Source: Bacteroidota bacterium (lineage in GTDB: Bacteria > Bacteroidota > Bacteroidia > Chitinophagales > Chitinophagaceae). Taken from it: a stretch of DNA of 48,050 bases. Numbering within the stretch: position 1 is the first letter of the stretch; every line of letters begins with the position of its first letter. A model generated the notes under the pieces. That model saw nothing but the letters and a program-made list of their open reading frames with translations, ran no database searches and was not told the DNA's origin. The stretch spans positions 1-48,050 of the forward strand of contig VGFQ01000014.1 of assembly GCA_016868815.1 (NCBI GenBank), written 5' to 3'. Of the stretch, positions 1 through 7,870 are shown piece by piece. A program made the position numbers and the translations under genes.

Positions 1-32
1 TGGTCTTGGGCATGTGGGGTTGTTGGCAGGGT

Positions 33-1109
33 TCAGAAGGCCTGAGTGTCCTTGTTGGCGAGTTGACCGCAGGCGGCATCAATGTCGCGGCCACGGCTCC
101 TGCGCAGGCGTACGTTGACACGGTTCTTCTCCAGCTGTGCCATGAAGGTGGCCGTCTTGTGCTCGTCGGGCTTGCGGAAGTCAGCCTTGTCTATGGGGTT
201 GTATTCGATGAGGTTGACTAGGTCGGCAGGCACTTGTCGGTATAAGCGGGTGAGTTCTTCGGCATCGCTGGCGCTGTCGTTGAATCCGTCGAAGAGGATG
301 TACTCCAGGGTGACCTTGGTGCCCGTCTGGCGATAGAAATGGATCAGTGCGTCCACGAGCGACCGGATGTTGTTGGACTCATTGATCGGCATGATCTCAT
401 GGCGCTTCGTGTCGTTGGCGGCATGTAGCGAGAGGGCTAGATTGCAGCGCACCAGGTCATCGCCTAGCTGCCGGATCATCTTGGCGATGCCGGCGGTGGA
501 GACGGTGATGCGGCGGGGGCTCATGCCCAGCCCTTCGGGCGATGTGATGCGCTGGATGGCAGCCATCACGTTGCGGTAGTTGAGGAGGGGTTCCCCCATG
601 CCCATGAAGACGATGTTGGTGAGTTTGCGTTCATGGATCGTCTGACATTGACGGCCGATGTGCACGACCTCATCAACGATCTCATCTGCATGCAGGTTGC
701 GGCGTTTCTCCATATAGCCGGTTGCGCAGAAGCGGCAGGTCAGACTGCAACCTATCTGGGAGGAGACGCAGGCCGTGAAGCGTTCAGGGGAAGGGATCAT
801 CACGCCTTCCACGAGGTGGCCGTCGTGGGTGCGGAATCTCGACTTGATGGTGCCATCTGTGCTGTATTGCGTAGCATCAACCGTCAGTGCCGGCAGGCTG
901 AAGCTATTGCCGAGCCGTTCGCGCAACTCCTTGGAGAGGCTGGTCATATCGGCAAAGCTGTGGGCGTGATGCTTCCATAGCCAGTCCCATACCTGCTTTG
1001 CCCGAAAGCGTTTCTCTCCGGATGCTTCAAGGAATTGTGATAATTCTTCGAAGCTGAGCTCCCGGATATTCCGGTTTGCCGCTGCTTTCATCGTGTAAAG
1101 ATAGTTCAT
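33..1109 (-). CDS. rlmN: 23S rRNA (adenine-2503-C2)-methyltransferase RlmN
   Basis: Radical-SAM enzyme that methylates C2 of A2503 in 23S rRNA; E. coli RlmN also modifies A37 of some tRNAs. The radical-SAM cysteines lie in GCSLTCRFC (C121, C125, C128 of the 358-residue reading). The two cysteines of the methyl-transfer mechanism are also visible: C114 in FTACVSS and C347 in DIDAACGQ. Length is normal for the family and the stop is TGA at 33-35. The true start may be the seventh codon (Met at 1091) rather than 1109: family members begin shortly before the NIRELS segment, and a promoter-like TATCTTTA sits 4 nt before the 1091 ATG, inside the longer reading. The gene stands apart from hisS, 60 bp away on the same strand. 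Confidence 0.96.
   Translation of the reverse strand: MNYLYTMKAAANRNIRELSFEELSQFLEASGEKRFRAKQVWDWLWKHHAHSFADMTSLSKELRERLGNSFSLPALTVDATQYSTDGTIKSRFRTHDGHLVEGVMIPSPERFTACVSSQIGCSLTCRFCATGYMEKRRNLHADEIVDEVVHIGRQCQTIHERKLTNIVFMGMGEPLLNYRNVMAAIQRITSPEGLGMSPRRITVSTAGIAKMIRQLGDDLVRCNLALSLHAANDTKRHEIMPINESNNIRSLVDALIHFYRQTGTKVTLEYILFDGFNDSASDAEELTRLYRQVPADLVNLIEYNPIDKADFRKPDEHKTATFMAQLEKNRVNVRLRRSRGRDIDAACGQLANKDTQAF
1096..1103 (-). promoter_or_regulatory. Putative -7 element of rlmN (leaderless type)
   Basis: On the minus strand the octamer reads TATCTTTA, a 7 of 8 match to the Bacteroidota -7 consensus TAnnTTTG. It is followed by 4 nt and the ATG at 1091. No TTG-type -33 element is evident at the usual distance. 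If used, transcription would start at or next to the A of the ATG. The call rests mainly on the same spacing recurring at trmD, the permease gene and mnmE. Confidence 0.35.
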
Positions 1110-1169
1110 GCCTACCGGGGGCTCGGGGAATCCTTGCCTAGGCCAGGGGGGCAGGCTTGGGCGATGTTG

Positions 1170-2534
1170 TCAGGGTCTGGCGAAGCGCTGCAAAAACGCG
1201 TCGCGGGAGAGGGTTTCTTGTTCGCCGGTCGCCAAGGTCTTCAACCGCACCGTTTGCTCAGCGATCTCTTCGGCACCGAGGAAGGCTACGCAGGGTATAT
1301 GTCTTCGTTCGGCGTATTTGAACTGCTTGTCGAAGCGGGCCGCCTCTGGATACATTTCACAGGCGGTGCCTTGCTGGCGGAGTGCCAGCAGCAGCTGCCA
1401 GGCCTGCCGCGCTTCGGCCTCTCCCAGATGGAAGAAGAGGACTGCCGGTCCTGCGGCAATGGAAGGGGGGAACATCCCTTTCTCCTCTATGACATCGCAG
1501 ATGCGGTCGACTCCGAAGGAGATGCCGATGCCGGGAATGCCGGGGACACCAAAGAGTCCGGTGAGGTCGTCGTAGCGACCACCGCCTCCGATGCTGCCCA
1601 TCACCGCCTCCAGGGCTTTGACTTCGAAGATCATGCCGGTGTAGTAGTCTAGGCCACGGGCCAGCGTCAGGTCGATCGTTAGGGGGTCGGAGCCGTCCGG
1701 CCTGCGGAGGAATGTCAGCAACCATCGCAGATCGGTGAGCCCTTCTTTGGCGTGAGTGCCCAGGAGCGCTGCCGTGGCTGTTAATTTCTCCTCGTTGTCG
1801 CCTTCGATGGAGAGGTATTGACGGATGATGCTGCACTGTGCGTCGTCGAAGCCTTTCCGGGCGAGCTCTTCCATGACTTTTTCGAGGCCGACCTTGTCGA
1901 GCTTGTCGATGGCCGCGGTGATATCCGTGAGTCGTCCACCGCCGCAGGCTTCTGCCAGGGCCGCCAGGATGTGGCGGTGGTTGATGCGTATCTGTACCGC
2001 TATGCCCAGACGCCGGAAAGCCTCTAGGTAGATCTCTGAGAGTTCGGCCTCATAGAGCAGGGACGGGCTGCCGACAACGTCTGCATCACATTGCCAGAAC
2101 TCCCGGTAGCGGCCTTTCTGCGGCTTGTCGGCCCGCCATACCGGTTGCATCTGGTAGCGCTTGAAGGGGAATGACAGCTGGCCGTGGTTCATCGCTACGA
2201 ATCGGGCAAAGGGGATGGTGAGGTCGTACCGAAGAGCACGCTCGGTGACGGCACGGCTATTTTGTCCTTCCAGCACCTGGTGGAATCCTGCCATCGCCTG
2301 GTCGTGCTTGCCAGGATTGTCGAGACCATTGTTGAGGATGCGGAAGATGAGTTTGTCGCCCTCTTCGCCGTATTTCCCGAGCAGCGTGTCTAGGTTTTCC
2401 ATGGCGGGCGTCTCCAGTGGCTGGAAGCCAGAGCGTTCGAAGACTTCTCGGATGGTCTGGAGTACGTACTGCCTTTTCCGCAGTGTCTGCGGGGGGAAGT
2501 CGCGCGTGCCTTGGGGCAGGGTGGGCTTGATCAT
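1170..2534 (-). CDS. hisS: Histidyl-tRNA synthetase
   Basis: Class II aminoacyl-tRNA synthetase that charges tRNA-His in the cytoplasm. The 454-residue protein starts MIKPTLPQGTRDF, the usual HisRS beginning. The class II motif 2 region is FKRYQMQPVWRADKPQ with the following GRYREFWQCD. The HisRS-specific histidine signatures are LARGLDYYTGMIFE and GGGGRYDDL, and motif 3 is GIGISFGVDRI. The C-terminal anticodon-binding domain follows. Its ATG overlaps the end of the upstream phosphatase gene by four bases (ATGA), so the two are probably co-transcribed and translationally coupled. Length is normal. Confidence 0.97.
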   Translation of the reverse strand: MIKPTLPQGTRDFPPQTLRKRQYVLQTIREVFERSGFQPLETPAMENLDTLLGKYGEEGDKLIFRILNNGLDNPGKHDQAMAGFHQVLEGQNSRAVTERALRYDLTIPFARFVAMNHGQLSFPFKRYQMQPVWRADKPQKGRYREFWQCDADVVGSPSLLYEAELSEIYLEAFRRLGIAVQIRINHRHILAALAEACGGGRLTDITAAIDKLDKVGLEKVMEELARKGFDDAQCSIIRQYLSIEGDNEEKLTATAALLGTHAKEGLTDLRWLLTFLRRPDGSDPLTIDLTLARGLDYYTGMIFEVKALEAVMGSIGGGGRYDDLTGLFGVPGIPGIGISFGVDRICDVIEEKGMFPPSIAAGPAVLFFHLGEAEARQAWQLLLALRQQGTACEMYPEAARFDKQFKYAERRHIPCVAFLGAEEIAEQTVRLKTLATGEQETLSRDAFLQRFARP

Positions 2535-3007
2535 CTTTTTCCTAAAGGTTTATCAGTATGGGCTTCCACCAGCCGAGTGCAGGCATCATCGACGAGTTGA
2601 AAGACATCGTGGTAGCCGGATTCCGGACCACCCCAGGGGTCTGGGATATCTCTATCCTTTCCCGGGTGGAGGACATTTAGCAGCAGATCGACCCGTGCCG
2701 GGTCGAAGCGTCGGCCTGCGATGCGCCGGATTTCCAGAAGGACGTCACTGGCCATGGCGTAGATGTGGTCGAACCGTTCAAAGTCGTCTGCCCGGAAACG
2801 ACGCGACCGTTGTTGACTGATGTCAATGCCATGGAAAAGCGACACTTTTCGGGAGAGCGGGTGTGGGGGTTGCCCATCGTGGTATCCATTGGTGCCGGCA
2901 CTCTCGACAGTCCATAGCAGCCCCACCCTCCAGGCTTTTTCCTGAAGGATGCCTTCTGCGATGGGGCTTCGGCATATATTCCCTAAGCATACCATCAGGA
3001 TCCTCAT
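2531..3007 (-). CDS. Low-molecular-weight protein tyrosine phosphatase
   Basis: Cytoplasmic phosphatase of the LMW-PTP family (158 residues), acting on phosphotyrosine or related low-molecular-weight esters. The phosphate-binding loop C-X5-R is seen near the N terminus as VCLGNICRSP (Cys7 nucleophile, Arg13). The general-acid aspartate lies in IPDPWGG (about Asp123), followed by the usual tyrosine/histidine stretch. The ATG at 3007 puts the loop at residue 7, as in the family. It is the first gene of a two-gene unit with hisS (4-bp overlap). About 24 nt upstream of the start on the minus strand is TATCTTTA, a 7 of 8 match to the Bacteroidota -7 element. The substrate cannot be told from sequence. 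Confidence 0.93.
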   Translation of the reverse strand: MRILMVCLGNICRSPIAEGILQEKAWRVGLLWTVESAGTNGYHDGQPPHPLSRKVSLFHGIDISQQRSRRFRADDFERFDHIYAMASDVLLEIRRIAGRRFDPARVDLLLNVLHPGKDRDIPDPWGGPESGYHDVFQLVDDACTRLVEAHTDKPLGKR

Positions 3008-3145
3008 GCGGGTGTTAATTACCTATTTGTAAAGATACAATATGCTGCCGGCCTGTTTATGGAAAATGGCAGCCTGCGCATCATTTGTGAAAGACCCAGC
3101 GCCTTGGCAGCAAAAAATATCCCTATTTTGCCCTTACATCTTAAT

Positions 3146-3385
3146 ATGGCCATGGAACAACCTGAAACCACTCCTGAAAAGCCGAAGCGGACGCCTTCGA
3201 TGGCGATGGTCTATAACCTCTCCATGGGCTTGCTTTGGACTTTCATGGGCGTACTTTTCCTGGGCCATGAGCGATTCGGCATCCCTTTAGCGGTAGGTCC
3301 GGGCCTTTCAGGCTTTTTTGGTGGCGCCTGTATCGTGTACGGTCTACTCCGATTATGGCGCGGGATCCAGTCGGCTATCAGGTAA
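3146..3385 (+). CDS. Small two-helix membrane protein, hypothetical
   Basis: Short protein of 79 residues from the ATG at 3146, or 77 from the ATG at 3152. An upstream start at 3059 would add about 30 residues of poor character. After a charged Pro/Lys-rich N-terminal stretch (EQPETTPEKPK) there are two hydrophobic segments, around LLWTFMGVLFLG and LSGFFGGACIVYGLL, so a small inner-membrane protein is predicted. No catalytic motif is visible and I do not recognise a named family. It reads away from the phosphatase gene and is followed 24 bp later by the PstS-like lipoprotein gene, so it may be the first gene of that unit. Confidence 0.62.
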   Translation: MAMEQPETTPEKPKRTPSMAMVYNLSMGLLWTFMGVLFLGHERFGIPLAVGPGLSGFFGGACIVYGLLRLWRGIQSAIR

Positions 3386-3409
3386 AGCAGGGCGTAACAC
3401 ACATCCAAG

Positions 3410-4342
3410 ATGAGGTCCTATGTGTACCATATCATCCTTTGCCTCTTCGGCTGTCTCCTCAGCGGCTGCGAGACGGGGAAGAGGCCAAGATATGTCGCAG
3501 GCGATGATACCCTCACCTCCGGGACCATTCATGTGAGCATCGACGAGTCGTTCCGTCCAGTGATGGATTCTCAGATACAGGTCTTCATGTCGCTTTACCC
3601 GGAGGCGCGCATCGTACCCCATTACAAGCCGGAGGCGGAGTGCCTCAAAGACCTGGTGAACGACAGCACCCGGCTTGTCATCATCACCCGGGGGCTCAGC
3701 GAGTCGGAAGAAGCCTTCTATGAGGATACCTTGCAGTTCCGACCCCGCTTTGGTTCTATCGCACGGGATGCGATTGCCGTCATCGTCAACCACAAGAGCC
3801 GCGACAGTCTGTTCTCTGTTTCCGATATCCGTTCGATGCTGAACGGCAGTTCCGGCAGCAGGTATCAGCAGGTGATGGATGGCACGGTGGCGACGAGTAC
3901 TGTCCGCTATCTCTTGGACTCTGTGCTGCGGGGTCAGCCTTTCGGGTCATCTGTCGTGGCCGCCCGCACCAGCGAGGGCGTCATCGAGTACGTCTCAAAC
4001 CATGCCGATGCGATCGGCTATATTGGCGTCGAATGGATCGGCAACCCGGAGGATACAGCCCAGCTCAGCTTCCAGCAAAAAGTGCGTATAGCCGCTTTGC
4101 AATGCGCCAACTGCGAGGAGGAGGTCTACGTCCGCCCGTATCAGGCCAACATCGCCCTTGGCCGATACCCACTGACCAGGGAATTGTATTATGTGTTGAA
4201 AGAAAACTTCTCAGGACTGGGTCGGGGCTTCGTCAATTTCTTGAAACACGAGAAGGGGCAGCTTATCTTCAAACGTGCCTATTTGGTACCTGAATGGAAG
4301 TCGCTACAGGTCCGCCGAGTAAACCTGAAAGAGTCAAGTTAG
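3410..4342 (+). CDS. PstS-like phosphate-binding lipoprotein
   Basis: Predicted exported lipoprotein of 310 residues with a PstS-like periplasmic-binding fold. The signal peptide ends in a lipobox, LLSGC, with acylated Cys20. The mature part has features of PBP-like phosphate-binding proteins: a SGTIHVSIDESF strand-loop start, VIITRGLSESE, IAVIVNHKS, and a Ser/Gly-rich loop LNGSSGSRYQ. In Bacteroidota such proteins commonly sit next to TonB/ExbD genes and a TPR gene rather than in a full pst operon, so a direct role in phosphate uptake is not certain. Here the TPR gene follows after 39 bp, while exbB-exbD-tonB lie about 23 kb away. No pstCAB genes are nearby. Confidence 0.8.
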   Translation: MRSYVYHIILCLFGCLLSGCETGKRPRYVAGDDTLTSGTIHVSIDESFRPVMDSQIQVFMSLYPEARIVPHYKPEAECLKDLVNDSTRLVIITRGLSESEEAFYEDTLQFRPRFGSIARDAIAVIVNHKSRDSLFSVSDIRSMLNGSSGSRYQQVMDGTVATSTVRYLLDSVLRGQPFGSSVVAARTSEGVIEYVSNHADAIGYIGVEWIGNPEDTAQLSFQQKVRIAALQCANCEEEVYVRPYQANIALGRYPLTRELYYVLKENFSGLGRGFVNFLKHEKGQLIFKRAYLVPEWKSLQVRRVNLKESS

Positions 4343-4381
4343 CCCGATAAATCCCTATCTTTATCTCTATCCTCAATCGAA

Positions 4382-6088
4382 ATGATACGTATGATCCCTT
4401 TTCGTTTCCGCCTCCTCGCTTCCACCTTGGTATTATCCCTGAGCCTGGCGGCCCAATCCGTCCCTGAAGCCCGCAAGCTGCTCTACTATGAGCGCTTTCA
4501 GAGCGCCCGTGACATGTTGCAGAAACTGGTGGCGGCAAACCCTGCCGACGCTGACGCGGTCTACTGGCTCGCTCAGGCAGAGTTCAGCCTGTACAACCCC
4601 GCCGCCGCCAAGGCAGTCCTGCAAAAAGGGCTAGAAGGGGCCAACGCCGCTCACCCGCTGCTGCTGGCAGGCATAGGTCAGGCAGAGCTCAGCGAAGGGA
4701 AGAAAGACGATGCGCGCCAGCGCTTCGAGACGGCCCTCAGCCTCAGCAAAGGCAAAGACATCGCCGTGATTGCAGCCATCGGACGGGCCAACCTGGAGAA
4801 AAGCGGAGATGCAGCCTATGGCATCGAGAAGCTGAAGATGGCCACAGCCATCTATGACGCGCAGAAGAAGGGCAGCAAAGCCCCCGAGGTGTTCATCCTC
4901 CTCGGCGATTCCTACCGGAAACTCATGGACGGCGGCAATGCCGTCACTTCCTATGAAAATGCCCTGCTCGCAGACCCTAAACACGCCGCCGCTAAATACA
5001 AGATCGCCAAGGTATATCTCACCCAGGGCAACGAGCAGCGGGAAATATTTCTGAAGAACTTCGAGGAGTCCGTTGCCCTAGACGCCGCCTATGCTCCGGC
5101 CTATTACGATCTCTACGTATTCTTCTTTTCCCGCGACGTGTACAAATCCACCGCATATTTTAACCAGTACAAGTCCAATGCCGATTCAGGACCGGCCCTC
5201 GATTACGAAGAAGCCAGCCTGCTATATGCCTCCAGCGAGTTCGACAAAGCCATCGAAAAAGCCCAGCAGCTACTTTCTGCCCAGGGCGATATGGCCGATG
5301 CACGTCTCTACCGTCTCCAGGCCTATTCCTATGAAAAGAAGAAGGATTCGGTGAAGACGGTCGAACTGCTGGAGAAGTTTTTCTCGGTGGCCCGTCCCGA
5401 CCAGGTCTTATCCGACAACTTCGTTGTTATGGCCCTCAACTGTGCCAAGTTCCCCACCCGTCAGGCGCAGGTAGATGAGTATTTTGGAAAGGCCATCGAG
5501 GCGGATACGGCCCTGAAGAACAAAATCGACTATACCCGCAAGGCGGCTAATTTCTTCAAAGGCGTGAAGAACCAATCCAAAGCTGCAGAATGGTTCACCC
5601 GCGTGCTTATAGTCAATCCCAAGCCCGGGAAGGCAGACCTCTACAATGCTGGCTTTGAAAACTTCCGTGCCGGGGAATTCCAGCGGTCCGACAGTGTGTT
5701 TAAAATATATGCTTCCAACTACCCGGAAGAAGTCTATGGCTATTACTGGAGCTTCCGGGCGCTTTCCGTCATAGACTCCACTATGGAGCAGGGGCTTGCC
5801 ATCCCCGACTGCCAGAAATTCATTGAACTGGCCGAAAAGGACCGGCTCAAAAACAAGAATACCCTGGTCACAGCACTGGGCTATATGGCTGGCTATACCG
5901 CCAATCTCAAAAAAGACTTCCCAGGCGCCATCGCCTTCCTAGAAAAGCTGCTGGAAGTGGACCCTACAAATGCCGATGCCGCCAAGAACAAAGAGATTCT
6001 CCAAAAGGCCGCCAGCCGTGCGCAGCCCTCGGGTGCCAAATCGGCTGTGGAGAACCCACCCGTCAAGCCGGGAGGGAGCCGACCATAA
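4382..6088 (+). CDS. Secreted tetratricopeptide-repeat protein
   Basis: Protein of 568 residues with an N-terminal signal peptide (hydrophobic LLASTLVLSLSLAAQS) and many TPR-like helical repeats, for example ADAVYWLAQAEFSLYNPAAA, PEVFILLGDSYRKL and AAAKYKIAKVYLTQGN. The C-terminal tail is low in complexity, with Pro and Ser. TPRs serve as protein-protein scaffolds; location is probably periplasm or outer membrane. No enzyme motif is seen. Met1 (4382) or Met4 (4391) could be the start; both keep the signal peptide. The gene follows the PstS-like lipoprotein gene by 39 bp, a pairing I recall from TonB clusters of Chitinophagales. A TATCTTTA element about 18 nt before the start could be an internal promoter. 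A strong terminator follows. Confidence 0.85.
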   Translation: MIRMIPFRFRLLASTLVLSLSLAAQSVPEARKLLYYERFQSARDMLQKLVAANPADADAVYWLAQAEFSLYNPAAAKAVLQKGLEGANAAHPLLLAGIGQAELSEGKKDDARQRFETALSLSKGKDIAVIAAIGRANLEKSGDAAYGIEKLKMATAIYDAQKKGSKAPEVFILLGDSYRKLMDGGNAVTSYENALLADPKHAAAKYKIAKVYLTQGNEQREIFLKNFEESVALDAAYAPAYYDLYVFFFSRDVYKSTAYFNQYKSNADSGPALDYEEASLLYASSEFDKAIEKAQQLLSAQGDMADARLYRLQAYSYEKKKDSVKTVELLEKFFSVARPDQVLSDNFVVMALNCAKFPTRQAQVDEYFGKAIEADTALKNKIDYTRKAANFFKGVKNQSKAAEWFTRVLIVNPKPGKADLYNAGFENFRAGEFQRSDSVFKIYASNYPEEVYGYYWSFRALSVIDSTMEQGLAIPDCQKFIELAEKDRLKNKNTLVTALGYMAGYTANLKKDFPGAIAFLEKLLEVDPTNADAAKNKEILQKAASRAQPSGAKSAVENPPVKPGGSRP

Positions 6089-6114
6089 ATCATTCAAAAG
6101 CTGCATGCTGACCG

Positions 6115-6160
6115 GGCCCGGACAAGGATATTAGATCCCTGTCCGGGCCTGTTTCTTTCT
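6115..6160 (+). terminator. Rho-independent terminator after the TPR gene
   Basis: Left arm GGCCCGGACA (6115-6124) and right arm TGTCCGGGCC (6140-6149) form a perfect 10-bp stem. It is extended inward by GGAT/ATCC across an A-C mismatch. A T-rich tail, TGTTTCTTTCT, follows. It separates the TPR gene from the nuo operon. Confidence 0.85.
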
Positions 6161-6169
6161 ATGGCTTTC

Positions 6170-6199
6170 TTGTTTTTCAAGCAGGTGACTGTATTTTTG
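6170..6199 (+). promoter_or_regulatory. Consensus Bacteroidota promoter of the nuo operon
   Basis: A perfect -7 element TATTTTTG (consensus TAnnTTTG) lies at 6192-6199, with a -33 TTG at 6170-6172 and 19 nt between them. Transcription would begin around 6204, giving a leader of about 15 nt before the nuoA ATG at 6219. The position, just downstream of a strong terminator, fits an independent start for the whole nuo operon. Confidence 0.75.
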
Positions 6200-6218
6200 C
6201 GCCATCGTTAGAAACCCC

Positions 6219-6632
6219 ATGCCAGCTATCATTCTCCTGCAGTCTCCAGCCCTCCCCGCGGTGGCGGAAAGCACCTCCGGCGACTACTTCCCCATCGGCC
6301 TGCAGATCCTCTTCGCCTTCCTATTCGTGTCGGTGATGCTGACGTTCTCCCACCTCCTCGGACCTAAGCGTAGGACCTCCGACAAGCTACAGACCTTCGA
6401 GAGCGGCATCGAACAGCAAGGGAATGCACGCCAGCCCATGGCGATCAAGTATTTTCTCGTGGCGATCCTGTTCGTCCTCTTCGACGTGGAAGTCATCTTC
6501 TTCTATCCCTATGCCGTCAATTTTCGGGCCTTGGGATGGGAGGGTTTTTGGGCAGTCGTTCTCTTTGTCTCTTTATTTCTGGCAGGATTCATCTACATCA
6601 TTCGAAAGAAAGCGCTGCAATGGGAGGACTGA
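6219..6632 (+). CDS. nuoA: NADH-quinone oxidoreductase subunit A
   Basis: Membrane subunit of respiratory complex I, located near the quinone-access region where the peripheral arm meets the membrane arm. The 137-residue protein has three hydrophobic segments and the family signature: FESGIEQQGNARQP, then KYFLVAILFVLFDVEVIFFYPYA split across helix 2 with its acidic residues. It is the first gene of the 14-gene nuo operon. It follows a consensus promoter by 19 nt. A 90-bp gap without a credible gene separates it from nuoB. Confidence 0.97.
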   Translation: MPAIILLQSPALPAVAESTSGDYFPIGLQILFAFLFVSVMLTFSHLLGPKRRTSDKLQTFESGIEQQGNARQPMAIKYFLVAILFVLFDVEVIFFYPYAVNFRALGWEGFWAVVLFVSLFLAGFIYIIRKKALQWED

Positions 6633-6722
6633 TGGCTCGGAATCACAGAAACGCGTCAAACCTTCCAACCCGTGGGTTGTTATGTCTCCGACAGTCTTTA
6701 ATAGCATCCTAAACCGCATCCT

Positions 6723-7310
6723 ATGGCACGCCCGGTAAGGTTCAACCTCCACGAGAAGAGCACCAACGACTGGGGCATCAACCAGGCATCCATGCCGGAA
6801 GGGCATATGGGTGATGGATTCTTTGCTACCTCCTTCGACAAGGTCGTTGGCTTAGCTCGGAAGAACTCCATCTGGCCACTACCCTTTGCCACCAGCTGCT
6901 GCGGCATCGAGTTCATGGCCACCATGGCCTCCACCTATGACCTTGGCCGTTTCGGCGCCGAGCGACTAGGCTTCACCCCACGGCAATGCGACCTCCTTAT
7001 GGTCATGGGTACCATCGCCAAGAAGATGGGTCCCGTGGTGCGGCAGGTGTACCTACAGATGGCAGAACCCCGGTGGGTGATCGCCGTCGGCGCTTGTGCC
7101 TCCAGCGGTGGCATCTTCGACTCCTATTCTGTGCTGCAGGGCATCGACCAAGTCGTGCCGGTGGACGTCTATGTCCCCGGCTGCCCGCCCCGCCCCGAAG
7201 CCATCATCGACGGCGTGCTGCGGATACAAGACCTAATCCACAACGAGCCCCTACGCCGGCGCAACGAAGAATCCTACAAGGCCCTGATGGAGTCGTACGG
7301 CATCGAATGA
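6723..7310 (+). CDS. nuoB: NADH-quinone oxidoreductase subunit B
   Basis: Peripheral-arm subunit of complex I that carries iron-sulfur cluster N2, the last electron donor to quinone. The four N2 ligands are visible in the 195-residue protein: the tandem C59-C60 in FATSCCGIE, C125 in VGACASSGG, and C154 in VPGCPPRPE. The length is normal. The start at 6723 (MARPVRFN) is the only convincing ATG ahead of the conserved domain. It is followed 16 bp later by nuoC. Confidence 0.98.
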   Translation: MARPVRFNLHEKSTNDWGINQASMPEGHMGDGFFATSFDKVVGLARKNSIWPLPFATSCCGIEFMATMASTYDLGRFGAERLGFTPRQCDLLMVMGTIAKKMGPVVRQVYLQMAEPRWVIAVGACASSGGIFDSYSVLQGIDQVVPVDVYVPGCPPRPEAIIDGVLRIQDLIHNEPLRRRNEESYKALMESYGIE

Positions 7311-7326
7311 CGCAAGACCCTTCTAG

Positions 7327-7839
7327 ATGGCTATGACACTCACATCAGATATTGTACGCGAGAAGCTCACCGAGAAGTTTGGGGACAGCCTGACCGAATG
7401 GGCCCAGCCGCATGGCATCCTCACCTTCTGCGTCCCGCGGGATATGAACCTGAAGGTGTTGAGTTTCCTGTACGATGACGAATCGCTGGCCTTCCGCTTC
7501 CTCACAGACCTCACCGCCGTGCACTATCCTGACCGGGCCGGGGAAGAACTCTGTGTCGTCTACCACCTGCACAACCTCGTCGCCAATCGCAGGCTGCGCA
7601 TGAAGCTCTACGCCCCGGTCACCCAGCCCGACGTCTACACCGCCACCCGGATCTTCTCCTCGGCCAACTGGATGGAGCGGGAGACCTACGACTTCTACGG
7701 CGTGCATTTCATCGGGCATCCTAACCTGAAGCGTGTCCTCAACGTCGATGAGATGGACTACTTCCCCCTGCGGAAGGAGTTCCCCCTCGAAGACCAGACA
7801 CGGATCGACAAGGACGATGAGATGTTCGGCCGGGGATAA
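7327..7839 (+). CDS. nuoC: NADH-quinone oxidoreductase subunit C
   Basis: 30-kDa-type subunit of the complex I hydrophilic arm, 170 residues, with no cofactor of its own. The family signature is clear near the C terminus: ERETYDFYGVHFIGHPNL, followed by KRVLNVDEMD and FPLRKEFPLED. NuoC is separate from NuoD here, unlike the fused NuoCD of E. coli. The start MAMTLTSDIV could also be the second Met; the difference is two residues. nuoD begins 31 bp downstream. Confidence 0.96.
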   Translation: MAMTLTSDIVREKLTEKFGDSLTEWAQPHGILTFCVPRDMNLKVLSFLYDDESLAFRFLTDLTAVHYPDRAGEELCVVYHLHNLVANRRLRMKLYAPVTQPDVYTATRIFSSANWMERETYDFYGVHFIGHPNLKRVLNVDEMDYFPLRKEFPLEDQTRIDKDDEMFGRG

Positions 7840-7870
7840 GACACCGGGCGCTAGCCCACCAAATCATGAT

